A DNA stretch of 64,000 nucleotides from Neodontobutis hainanensis (lineage: Eukaryota; Chordata; Actinopteri; Gobiiformes; Odontobutidae): positions 11,038,501 to 11,102,500 of the forward strand of contig JALDNG010000022.1 of assembly GCA_024349245.1 (NCBI GenBank), read 5' to 3'. Under the pieces are notes generated by a model, which made no database searches, was not told where the DNA came from, and saw nothing but the letters and a program-made list of their open reading frames with translations. Shown one piece after another: positions 38,519-51,600 of the stretch. Both the position numbers and the translations under genes were made by a program. Position 1 is the first letter of the stretch; every line of letters starts with the position of its first letter.

Positions 38519-39603
38519 GTAACATGTTTATGCCACAAATGTCAGGATGGGGACGCAAGAGCAACACCTCCTGTGCCACATTTGGCCTCTGTAAATCTCC
38601 AGAGATGCATAAACTAAAAGGATGGTGATGATTAGAGATTCAATTTGGCTTGCCATCAATCAATGCCATCGAGATGGACAGCATTGCTGCTGATAGCCCA
38701 TCCCTGGAACCAGATTGGGTTCGGGCCTCTTGAGATTCACACCCTTTTTTCACGCTTTGTTAATTAAGCGCCCAAGCTGCCCTTGCACTTACTTATTTAT
38801 GAATCTTGGCTTTAACCGATACTGGAGACCACTTGGTCCTCCCTAATTAGTCCATGGCTAATGGCCTTGCTTCTAGATAATCTATACAAATTCAACTCAG
38901 ACCACCGACCTCAATTTTTTTAATGCACACAGACCTGTAACGCCCATATGACCTTGGCATTACACAAGCCACATTGTATGGTGTTGTGTTTCTATTGTGC
39001 TGGATAAAGTGGCCCACATGGGATAATGAGGCAACACTTAAAAAAATCAATTTCTATCTCCGTCTGTCTAAGTAATTCCTCACCTGTTCATTAAGCCAAA
39101 AATAGAGCTTCATGGATGTGTTGTGTCTTAGCACTTATTAGTAATGAATGTGAACCTGAATGAACAGAAAAGCTGGATTTATCTTGGTGTCTTCTTATAG
39201 GTATAGGCTTTCTGAAGGTTGGGAAATGGAACAGATCTTTGTTTCACAACACATTTGAAAAGAAAAATGACATAACTCTATAACTGATGTGTTTTCTTCT
39301 GTAGCAAACACCATGCCTAAAAAGCCAGCACTCGTCTTCAGTGATGAAGTCACTGTTCAGGGTCAGTGAGCCCATCCCTGTGGCCTTGTGTGGTGTGGTT
39401 TGAGGCCTATAAACTCTGGTCCCAAGTCAGATTTACTGTGCAAAGCCCTTGGGATTAATTTGTATCCTACCCACTTTGGCTGGTTCAGGGTCAGGGCCGA
39501 TGACTAACCAGATCAGAACTAATCCACACCCTATGGCTGCAGTGTTCCTGACCTCCAAACTGTCTGGCTTTATGTTAAAGATAAGGTCTATGGGGCAATT
39601 TTA

Positions 39604-39652
<49 letters not shown>

Positions 39653-42600
39653 CTAATATGCTAAGATTGATCTTCCGCTCTATATCTGCAGTTGGAAAGT
39701 GAATACCTGCATCTCATCGTTGTTGCTTCCTTTAAGATTTTTTAGCCACCGGGCACAACTGATCCTTTTGCTAATGGTTGAGTTTAGGCATAAACATTGA
39801 GATTGTTATTTTTTAACTAGCAACACTGGCTGCAAGCTATGTTACGAGGATCACAATAAGGCAGGTGAGTGGTGAAACTTTGAGTCTGCCATAAAAAGTT
39901 AAACATTGTTGTTTCCCTCTGACATTCTATTCATTCATTCATTTTCTACCGCTTAGTCCCGTTAGGGATCGCACCTGAAGCCTATCCCAGCAGCTTTGTG
40001 CCTGAGGCGGGGTACACTGTGGACAATGGCCAGTTAGTCGCAGGGCTGACATTTAGAGATAGACAGTGACAGACAACCATTCACTCTCAAATTAATTCAT
40101 AGGAGAGAACCCGCAGTAACACGTGGAGGTCATGCAGACTCCTCACAGAAAGGCCAAAGTTGGGAGAGGCTGTTCAAGTGGGTTAATAATGGATAATATT
40201 TATTCAAATCTGGTTGAGATGTTCACCGGTGGTTAACTTATAGACCTAAGTACTATTGACTTTGTCTAGCCTGACCTTTTTAACCAATGACCCCTGAAAA
40301 GACTGGCACAAACAAAACCTCCATGCCTTCAATTTATTTTCAGTCATCCATTGTTTAACAACATTAATGCATTTTCCCATCCCTTCTTCTAAGCCAATGA
40401 GACTGTTTTTGCTTGCACCTTACCATGCTGAACCTACACCTAAAGCCGTGTTGTAACTTAAATTTAGGTTCCCATAGTCTGACCCCACAGTGTGAAATCC
40501 AGGAGCCCACCTACAAACATATGTAAACACTGCTGGAGTTCGCTGGTGATAATTTGTCACCTCTTTGATATTTCTGAAGTCCTGTTGAAATTCACATGTG
40601 GTGTCTTGCATCTTAACACAGATGCTCAACCACTTAGGATATGATTCAATGTCTTATAAGTGGAAAATACGTGTGTACCAGATGGACTTCCTGTGTCAGG
40701 ACATAAATCAATGGGTGCCCAGCGGCATTGTGGCTGAAGCTCCTGTATGTGCGTGTGTAGGTAGTTGTGGTGAAGGGGGGGTAATTGGTGACACCCCGCT
40801 CCCCCTAACTGCTAGCATTAGTTACACATCAATGAAGGGTGAATAAAACATTAGCCAGGATAGTGCATAGTCCTCCCACATATCCCATAGCAACGAGAAG
40901 CTGAGAGTTCAGCAACAAATGACAAAATAGCTGCAATTTTGTATAACTGAATATGCAACGCAGAAGACAAATTAAATGAATTAAGTTAAGCTAAATGTCT
41001 TATGTCAGTATCATTGCTTAGTTTATTCATTCAACCTCCACCTACCTACTACTTTTTTAATAGCGCCCCTCTACCTCTTTCCTGGTGTTGATGTACAGCA
41101 GATGTCCCATAGATTTATGTTACTGTTGGGAGGCTTTAAGGACAATTGCACACTTCCAGTTGAAAGAGAAATCTCTGCATAAACTCTTGGACAGGCGGTT
41201 GACTTCAGTTTTAGTAGAAAGGCTTGAGCGAGTCCTTGAGCCTGGGCTGATAATGTGAGCTGTGAAGCAAGCATGGTAAGATTACTGGACACCCAGCTTA
41301 AAGAAATAAATCTGGATATGTTTTGTTTGGGAGTGGGTGAAAAAAAAGAGATAAAGCCTGCATGTTTGTATTGTCTGAATGTGCTAGTCATTAACGGGAC
41401 AGAGCGTGTATGTTAGCCTGCGCTGCTAACCGCTGTATGATTTATTCCTTCTGTCCTGGCTGTTGCTGTCTGGGGCCCTGTGTGTGTTATGCCAATGCAC
41501 ACAGGTCTTTATGTAATTGAAGTGGGCCTCTGAAAGCCCCCTGCCATATGGACCCTAGCAGCCTTGGATGTCTGTCTGTCCATCCGTCAATTTATTTTAA
41601 TTGCCCAGAGCCAGGACTGTGTGCTGTGACTATCTATCGTGTGGTTTCTCATAGGTTAAATACATTAATACTTAATAAGCCAAGGGAAAAACCCAAACCC
41701 CTGGCTGTAGGACTGACCAGATCATTTGGAACTTAGGAAAATTAGAGACTGGAAATGTTCAGACTAATTGATTTACTGTGCAATCAGAGACTGTCTACAC
41801 TAATTTGAACACTTTGAAGTTGCACTGATTGTGTTACAAGTTTTAACTGAGTACTTGATGTTGTATGGCATTTTATCATATATTTACCCAATCCAAGCTC
41901 AAATCGTGAATGTTCCAGGGACTTTTTGCCTTGACTATGTACTATTTTTACAGACTCTGCTCTCTTCTCTGTCATCTGCCTGCTGCTTCATTACTGTTGC
42001 TTTCAGCTGCTAAAAAGGCAAAGTCCATTTGCAGAGAGGAGGTCTAACAAGTCAAGTTATTACAGCGGCCAAGTGTGAGATTAATTAACTCGGTGGCGAT
42101 AAGGAATGCTGGTCCAGTGAGATTTGTGTAGAAGCAAAGGAGAGGCACAAAAGTAGTAAAAGTGATGCTCCATTGCTAAACACAATTTTACTGGTGTAGA
42201 ACACACACTATTAATAATACTGGTAGTGCTTACCTTTTCCGTGGCAACAGCTTCAATCCAAAGCTATTAGTTTTGATAATAAAGGAGATGGATTGCCAGA
42301 AGCAGGAGTGGTATATACTTTACAATTTGTGTGTTAATATGTCACATTGTAATGTTGTAAATAAAAGACAAGCAGCAATACCAGATTATCTGTCCATCTT
42401 TACTGTGTACTCAGCGTTTTATATAATGACAGCTGGTATGCAAGCATTTTGTGTCTGTCCATTTATTGTTGGCATTTGAGAACTCTCACGTTACAATATT
42501 AATTGTTTTACAAAATGTGCCACTCCTCTCTGCTTTCCGTGTCGCCTTACAAAGACGGAGAATTTGCTTTATGTGATCCTTGTGTGATTTGCGTGGCGGT

Positions 42601-45600
42601 TAACGAATGGGCGTGCCAAAGTCCTTTCTCACACAGAGCTCTGACCTGGTTACATTCCTGACTTAAAGAGCCCCATAGCCTCTCTTTTGTTCTTTGTATC
42701 TTTGACCAGAATGGCTAATGACTGGGCAAGCAGGTAACGTGTAACAAGCTCTGTGCGTTCTTAACAAGCTGATGCGAAGTGGCGGCCTGCCCGTGGGCTT
42801 TTCATGTCACCTGGTCTCCTTATCCTTTAAACAGAGAGGCGTAATTGTTCAGCAGTGGAGGGGGTAGTTATACATAATTACTCATCTTCTAATATTCCCC
42901 ATATGCCATTTTTTTCATTCAGCGCCTCCTCCTATTATCTTTCTCACAGGTAACTGAGGACATACCTGGTAAATGAACATGACTGGTGGAGATAATTGAC
43001 CTGATAATTAGCCTGGAACATCTTTATAAATCATTGCCGGCTGCTCGTGCCCCATGAGCCAAAAACATATCGAGCATCTTTGCTAAAAATACAAAAATTT
43101 TTGTTTATCTCTTGTGTAAAATTTTCTGAAAAGAAAATCTCAAAGACTTTCGCTCTAAGACTGTGGTGTTTTTAAACTGCTTTCAAGTAACTGGAGGCCA
43201 CTGGCATGTGGAAAAAGTGGAACACATTGGGTCCATTTTGTTACGATGTAAACACACTGGCTGTTCTGGGTGGGAATGGAAGCCTTCCATAATTAGATTT
43301 TTCACTTTCAGATTTAAGTTAATCTTGTTTCTGTCAGGTAATCATGAGGAAAACACAGGAAAACAGAATAGTCACTTTTGAAATTGAAGTGCCAAATAAA
43401 CAAAGCTTAGAAGTCATGATACAAGATTTTATATTTCTTCTGTGTATTAGACACATTCAATATATTTTTTAACATTTTTAATATTTTCTGTTAATAACAT
43501 TCTTCACTGACCATTGAACTGTCCACATCTACAGTGATTCAGTGTAGTCTCTCTCTCACTGTTGCTTCTTCAAACAAAGAACGGCAAAGAGCTGCACTTC
43601 AATAAACTTATCTATCCCTTTAAAGCTCTCTGAAAGTGCATTAAACACCATGTTATTTTAATTGGAAGACTGTATTAGGGAGATAGTAGTGGGAGAAAAC
43701 ACTGATAGATTCAGAGAGTGTGTGTCTGTTGAGAGCGGGCTATTGAAACAGAAAAGCAAAGCTGGGTGCTAAGCCCTTTTCTTATGGTGCTCTGCCATTC
43801 AAAAAGCCATGGCTTTTATTCAGTGCCCAGTTCCAGCTCTTTATAGGCTACTCCCCCAGTGAACAAACAGGATTTGTTTGTGTGTGTGGATCTCTGTGTC
43901 ATTTCCCTGCTCCCTTTGCTTATGTTTTTTTGTTTAAATAATACTTATCTTAATGGGTATGCATTAGCATTATGTAAGTATACAGTATGGCCCATGTTCC
44001 CATGTGACTGACTGTTGTGTGTTGAGTCAGCCGTTGCTGACACACAATAGTCTGAAACCTGCTATTAGAGCAGTGAGGTAACTGCTCACACAAGCCGTCA
44101 GCAGGCAGCACAATAGTCCACCTCCCATTGAGCAAAGTGTCTCAATGTTTATGCCTCTACTGCCTCTGAAACACTCTCATAATCACCAATTTCCCCCACA
44201 CAAGCAAATACTCGTTCTTTCAGCACTCTCACACACCATTCTCTGCTGAAATGTTTCCTTTGAAATTCAGTCATCATCGCTCCCCAAGGACAAGTCGCTG
44301 CTATCACATTTTCATATCACTATTTAGAGTGAGTCTGTGCGGCTGCCTTCAACACTGTCAGCAGTCAGACCCACTGAGCTGTTATGAATGGAGAGGTTGG
44401 CTCATGGGCAGTGGGGCAGGAGAAAGGAAACTAAAGAAAAGAAAACCATACATCAGTTAATATGACTTCAGGAAAGCTGTTGGAAAACCCATCAGACTGC
44501 ATGCTAAACACACTACACTGTTCAAGCACATAAAGACTATTTGTGAGTCTGCTAGGACTGCTGTTGGTCCACAAGCCCTAAACACGGTGGCAAAGAAAGA
44601 CGAGAACAGAGCTGTGGTGAGTTCAAAACACTGTGTGCCAGCTCTCCATCCGCTGCCTATCTTTTGTTACATTACCATCTACCCTTGCTTTTCAACCCAG
44701 TATTTTTTCCCTGTCTTTCTTTGTCTCTCTATTGAAAGTGCACTGTCCTCGGCTGTGTGTCCTCTTCCCCTTTCTCTTTTGCTTGAAATCTGTGGAGACT
44801 GCTGTTAATAATGCACCGGGAAGCTTACATCACAAACCACCACACCCAACGCTGGGAATCACTCTCTTGATCTTTTTCTAAATCTGCTCGCCTTGCCCTC
44901 ATTTATCTCTGCAAATAAAGCCATGGCTTCATTTCAGTTTTTTCTTTGTATCGTTATGGTACCAACCTGGGAAACAGTTGGCATGCAACCCTTGATTGCT
45001 TTTAAAATGATAGATGTTCAAAAAAGTTTCAGTGCTATTTTATTTTATTCTGCTGAAGATCTCCTGAAAAAGGATGATGGCACATGTCCATAAAGCATAG
45101 TTTGTGTATATTATAAATAGACGGCAATTTTTTCCTCAGTGTTTTGCAAATGCTTAAATGTGTATTTGTGTCACAAATCATTTGGCGCTTGCTTAAGTCG
45201 ACTTTGCACCACCTGTGTTGTAGAGCTGATGGAGGCTATGATATTGCTGTTTTTATGCAGCATGGGGAAACAGAATTGAATAGAACTATTGTTGTAATAC
45301 ATAACCACTTTTATATAAAAACACACCCATAACTAGTCAGTCTGGTGACTTTGCATTCTTGGTAATACAAATTAACATGCAGAAGACAGGAAAATCCCAA
45401 ACAGGGATATGTAATCCATATTCAGAAGCTCGGTGTAACTTTAAACCTGAACCTTCATTGCTTGTTTGCATTTTTCAGTCGCACTTGGCTGAGTCATTTA
45501 CAGTGAAATCTGATGTTGGCATCTTAGTGTCTCACACAGATGCAGACGCTGAACATGTCATAAAACTATTTTGATGTTTTTTGTTTAAAAGCAGAAACAC

Positions 45601-48600
45601 AAAAAGACTGAAAAGGGAAATGTAAAACATAAAGATATACACTAGAGTCAGGCATGCTTCATTTATGGCAAACATTGAGGCAATACTTTTCATTCAGAGT
45701 AAAGTAAACATTTACATGACATTTATTCATTTAGCAGAGCGACCAAAGCGACTTACCTGAAGCTTCCAATCACCAGTGTTACATTTGCAGATGACACTTT
45801 CATTCAAAGCAACTTACATTAAGGTTCCATTCACCAGTGTTACAGCTGCAACACCACTGGAGGCAAGTGTCTTGCCCAAGGACACAACAACAGTATGAAC
45901 TGTGGGGCGAGTGGAATCGAAGCGCCTACCTTCCGGCTGAAGGACAACCGCTCTATCACTGAGCCACTGGTGGTTACAGAAATCTGGTCCAGCGCTTATT
46001 TCTGGTGGTTTTAAAAACGCCTATAGACTTGACCGAAATGAGGAACATTTGTTATCTTAAATGAAAAATAGTATTCAAATTGAAAAATTATTAGAACACA
46101 GAGTTGATATACTGTATATAGGGCTAGCACAGATTGTTTAAACAATTTAAACTAGTGGACATATTTACGTATTTACTGTAAATTATGGGAGCATCTAAAA
46201 TGAGTTTGGTTGATTTCAGATTACAAGGCCTAACACCATGCTGCTGTAAATCATTAGAGACTGTAGTTATGACGGCATCAGAGGAATAATCTCCAAATAA
46301 CAAACTGAGACAGGACTTTAAAAAGACAGTGGTTAGAAGCTGGCAGACTCTGTTATTAAGTCACAATGTTTGGCATCAGCACTTCATGAAGAGCAGCACA
46401 TTTTTGAAAGAGGTAAACCTGTGTTACGTTAAAGGGCAAGAAGATAGGTAATGACTAAAGAGAACAAGGAATGTAGTGAACAAAGGCTTTAACATTCCCG
46501 TCACAAAGAAAAAATCTTAAGCATGGCTTTTACTGTGAAAACTTGTAAGGTTGTAGGTTCAGAGTTGTAACATAAGTAATCCACTGGAGTCACTAAGCTT
46601 CAAATTAAACCTGTTTTTATCTCCTATGATTACACACTGGAACTTAAGGATCTCTATTAACCTTTATACAATGAATAAAATGTTCAATATATATATATAT
46701 ATATATTTTTTACAGAAGGTGGATTTGATTTTGAAAAGTAAAATTTAACACATACAATTAATTTTGGGTACAATAATACAAACTTTCCCACAATTTCAAA
46801 TATATACTGGTAACAGAATACTAATATATTATTTTTGTCAATGCACCATGAAAGGAAACATTCTACCCGGGGCCTGGACCTTAACTGGCCATTGAGCCAG
46901 ACTTTAGACACCATTGCTTCAGATAAAGAAAAGATGCATTTAGAAAGAAAATCAAAACCCCTTTGTAAGAGAGCAGTTAGCCAATTTAATAAGGGCTAAT
47001 GTGGACTCCCAGTGGGCTGTGTGTGTATGTGTTACATTGTCACTACTGTTGATCAAGAGGATGTGACTTTATACTCAATAGCAGCCAAACCCAGAGCCAT
47101 TCAATGAACCCCAGGGACAATGTGGAATGTGAATGCAGTAGCTTGGACTGGGAGAGGGGTAACTAGAAGTCTGATGAATTAAGGGAGCAAAATAGACATA
47201 TTGACACACACACAAAGACTTTGACATAAAATAGATTTGGCACAAGATGAATGAAGGAGACGCATAGGTCAAAGACAGAGCGACAAAGCTATAAGCAAAA
47301 TTAAACAAAGCAGAAGGCCAGTTTCAACCACTTACATTTGCACATACAGTGATGACTCACGCGAGCACGATTGCTCATAGTCACCATTTACACGCAGACA
47401 TGCTGACAACACAAATTCACATACAGTACACTCAACACACACAGAGGCACACCTGGTTCTTTAGACGGCCGCCCCGAGGGCTACCTGTTCATCAGAGCGT
47501 CTGTACTTTGTAATTAGCAGAGTTAGTGAGAGAAGAGGATAGGGAGGAGTACCACGAAAGAAGGAGGAGGTGAAAACAAAGGGTCCCATTCCTTCAACAA
47601 GACAGGAACTAAACCAGACCTTTAAGGGCCTGTAAGCCTTTAAAAAGCAATACCCCCACACTGGTTTCACACACACGCAAGCCCACTGTATATTTACTTT
47701 TAAAAACAGCTGTCCATTTAATATTTTTTTTTACCCTCATTGCTTTTAACTTACATCAGAATGTAAAGCATTATTGAGCAAGTCTGAAATAGCCTCTACA
47801 GGAAAAGAGGCCAAACCATACTGAGAAAATATAGACAATCAGAAAAAATAGTATTTGGCCTCAAGGTATCTCTTGATGAGATGAAAATAATTGAGGGCAA
47901 GGGAACTGGTGACAAATGCACAGGGCAAGGACTTCCTTCATTACACTGCCACAAAAAGAGGTACGGACAAGATGTACAGTGAGTGAGGGCAATGTGAAGA
48001 CAAGAGAGGGTCGAAAAGGTAGAAAAAGGAGCTCATTTGGTAGACACAGACATCCTAACCCTGTTAGACGAACTTATTGTGCGACAAGCATTGTGGCTTG
48101 AGTGACAGTGAGTGGTACGGCTAAACTATGTGTGTGTATGTGCTGTTGGGGGGAAAGGGGGTTGTCGGCTCAGGAATTCCACTGAGGAATCACCTCCTTG
48201 GCCTGTTCATGTCGTGGCAACCAATTACTGGGACTGTGTGTGCGTGTTGAAGAGGAAGACTTGCCATAAAATAGAGCGGGACTTCTCCTAATCATCGTAC
48301 TCTGGGCCCCCACAAAGGCAAAAAGGCAGCTCGGTCCATTTGAATTTGAATAGCACCTCTCCTCATGCCCCTCTTCCTTTTTTGCTGCTTAAATGACAAA
48401 AGCAGGGCCAACAAAGATAGCTCACAATGCAATCAGGCTAATAGCGCTAATAAGTTGAGCGCGGGGTCCTCGCTCTCACTGTTGACACATTTCAGTGTTT
48501 CTGTGGCTAAACAGAGGCTCAAGTGTTTGGCAACCAGGCTGCATAGAATTTAATGGAGTGGCTACCCCATGCCAGGTTGCCATGTGCTGGGTTGTTTGAC

Positions 48601-51600
48601 TATATAGAGAAGAGCAGGGTAGAAGATAAACTAGTAGATCAACCTAAAGGCAAGGCTTGTGTGAAGGAGTCATTAGGGATTTTGAAGGTATTTTTCATTA
48701 TTTATTCCAGGCTGAAAGCAAAATTATCCTGTCATTGTGATTCATGTATAGCAGTTAACACGAGTGTAAGGAGAAGCTATGTTGTTCTCGTAAAGTCAAA
48801 TAGATATGTATCCATCACAACGACAACAACACTTTCTTTTAAAGTTGCTCTTTGCTCCTGCCTGTTTTTGAGTTTGTCAAGACTTATCTAAAGTTGTGCC
48901 CGGGGGTTCTGCTTGGGGTATCTTTAGTTGTCATCAGGAAGGGGTCTTGCTAACAAAGATCAGCATGCTAAAAGCTCAAATGTAGTCACAGTAAGATCCA
49001 AGTGAAATCCCTCACTTCTCTGATCCCTATGACCTGGAGGACATATAGCCTAGTAAACATTCCCCTCATTCAGTAATTTGAACAAAGAAATATTTTAAGA
49101 GGCTTGGGACTCTAGTGTGTGCTCATGTGTGTTGGATGCGGCTGTGGGGACAAATGCTCCAGTGCCCTCCCCTGTTATTAGGCCTGCCCTGTCATTACAG
49201 GATTAGGATGTAGGCTTGGTTTGCCTGTATGTATGTGTGAGTGCAGGCATGTATTTGCTTGCATAGCATTTCTCCTTATTTCTGTTATATTTTTCAGACA
49301 ATCACAGCACAGAGGGAAAACAAATGTCACTGTGACTTTCCCTCCTGTGTTTGCTATGCTAATCCCAAGTGTATGTGACCTCTCTCATAAATAACACTTT
49401 ACCAAAGCACACCTCGGGTTATTCAAACAGCAACTCGCTAATTGAATAGTCTTTATAAGCTGTAGGAGGTTGAAAAACATTCTCTCCGTACGCTGCAAAT
49501 GACATCCATCACAAAGCAGCGGGAGGTTCAGATATAGGATTTGGCAACAGGAAAAAAGGGAAATGACAGTTGAAAAGAGGTCAGACCTGTATGACTTCCT
49601 TAGAGGAAGAAGGTGGAGGAGAGAGGATGGGAATAAGATGCATCACAAAATGAAAGATTATAAGAGCATGCAAGGAAAGCTGGATTAAAGAGCTTCTGTG
49701 CATCTGTGTATCCTGAGCTTATGCTACCGCCCACATTTGCACACTTCACTTTCACTTTTTTCTGTTTGGTTTCCCAGCTGCCAATTTGCATGTTCATTTG
49801 CTTCATTTACTCCATTTAGTCCTTGTTCCCGTTCAGCCTACAATCTTTACAAGGATATTAAGTGTTATGTCTTCAGTTAAATGCACATATTGGAACTAGG
49901 CTAGACTATTCTAGTCCATCTGGTTTCCTTTCTATTTAACTTGTCTCTTTGTCATCCATTAAACCTTTTAAAATACCAGTCTTTATTTTCTCCATTGTCT
50001 CCCTTCTTCTCTATCATCCCTGATCATTTATATAAGGTTGGCTTGTTGGTTTGGTGCAAACAGACCTTTGTACATAAGCATACAGAACCTTATCTGCTGC
50101 TTATGTGTGTGCTGTCTGGTTATGCCCTTACAAATGCATGTATTTAAAAACATTTGCTACAATTTAACATTAATATTACTCCAACATTTTTATAATGATT
50201 TATGGCGATATATGGAAATAGTCATATGATATTGCTTCTGAATTTTGCTCTTAGTACATCGCTGTTGCTCAAACTCATAAACATGCGTCTAGCCCACACT
50301 GCACACTAGGTGACAAAGGGGAGCGGCCGGGTTAGGTTTAGGTCATCCACTGCTTTGCGCTGCCTCATTGACTCAGAATTTGTGCTCCACTTTGGGTACA
50401 ATGCACGGCTTTGCTACAAATGCATGCACGCAGTTTCTCTTCCAGAAAGGCAAATGTACAAACACAAGGTTTGACAATGGTGACGCATCCAGAAGAGTGC
50501 TATACTGCTGCACATGCACATCCTCAGTGAAATGGCACAGGTGGTTGGGAGACTAGCTGTTTCTCTATCCGCTTTCAGGCTGTCATTGTGTTGCACTGTG
50601 TTGCAGTCATCAGCAAGGTCAGATGTAATGACAAGCCGTACATACAGCCTAGTCATAATAATAAACAGCACGCCAGTGGAGGTGTATCATTTTCACCACA
50701 TTGGCTTATACCTTTGTCTGGCAGTAACAGGTCCCAAATCACACTCGGTATGAATCAGGGGAAGTCCCGCAGCTATTGCACACTGGCACAATTTTTCAGA
50801 TAAAAACTATACTGTTTTTATTTGCTCAAATTGTAGCTCCAAAGAAAAAGATGATTACTAACCATTTACTTGAGAATAGGAGCAGAGTGGTTGGTGCAAA
50901 AGGCTCGGAGCTGGATTTGACCCTTGCTACTGCAACATGCTATTCACTTAAGCCTCTAGAGCCACTCCCAAAAGACACTTCTCATTGTGTTTTGTGTGAA
51001 CTGGCTCCGTGAAGCTTCTAGACCATTTTGCCTGAGGCGAACAAGACAGAAAGCAGCATTTGAAATCTGGTTGTGTATGTCTCTAATTTTTTTTTTTACG
51101 TCATAGTCCCTATCATTGAAGAAACACACAGGGGTGTATGTCAATGGGAATTCCTAGCTGTAGGTGAATGTTTTTCCTGTAGACCTAGACAGAATTCACA
51201 AGAGACTTAAGAGTTTGTTTGTGTTAGTCATCAGTTCCCTTTTATTGTGGCAGCAAGGTATGCTGTAAAATCCTGTGGTTTATTCTTGTTTTGCTACACT
51301 TCTTGTCACATTTGCATAAAAGGAAGCCAAGGAATGACAGAGGCTTTTACTGAACAGAAAAGCGCCATGCTAATCCCACTTAACCAAATAAAGTCAAATG
51401 AAAAGAAACAGGATACTTCTGATTTTGCTACAAGTCCACAGATAGCTTGGGTTCAGTTTCTGGCTACACTGTTTCATCATCTTTTACTATCTTGTACTAC
51501 AGCACAGCGGTTGGGATAATAATGGTGGCTGCTTGCTGTGACTTGAGCGCCAGGTAGTAAAAGACTCAACATTTATAGTGTTCCTTCACTGCTCACTCAA

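Noticed and set aside
38304..38628. ORFs with long Cys-Val or Thr-His runs
   Set aside because: They are translations of the (TG)33 microsatellite.
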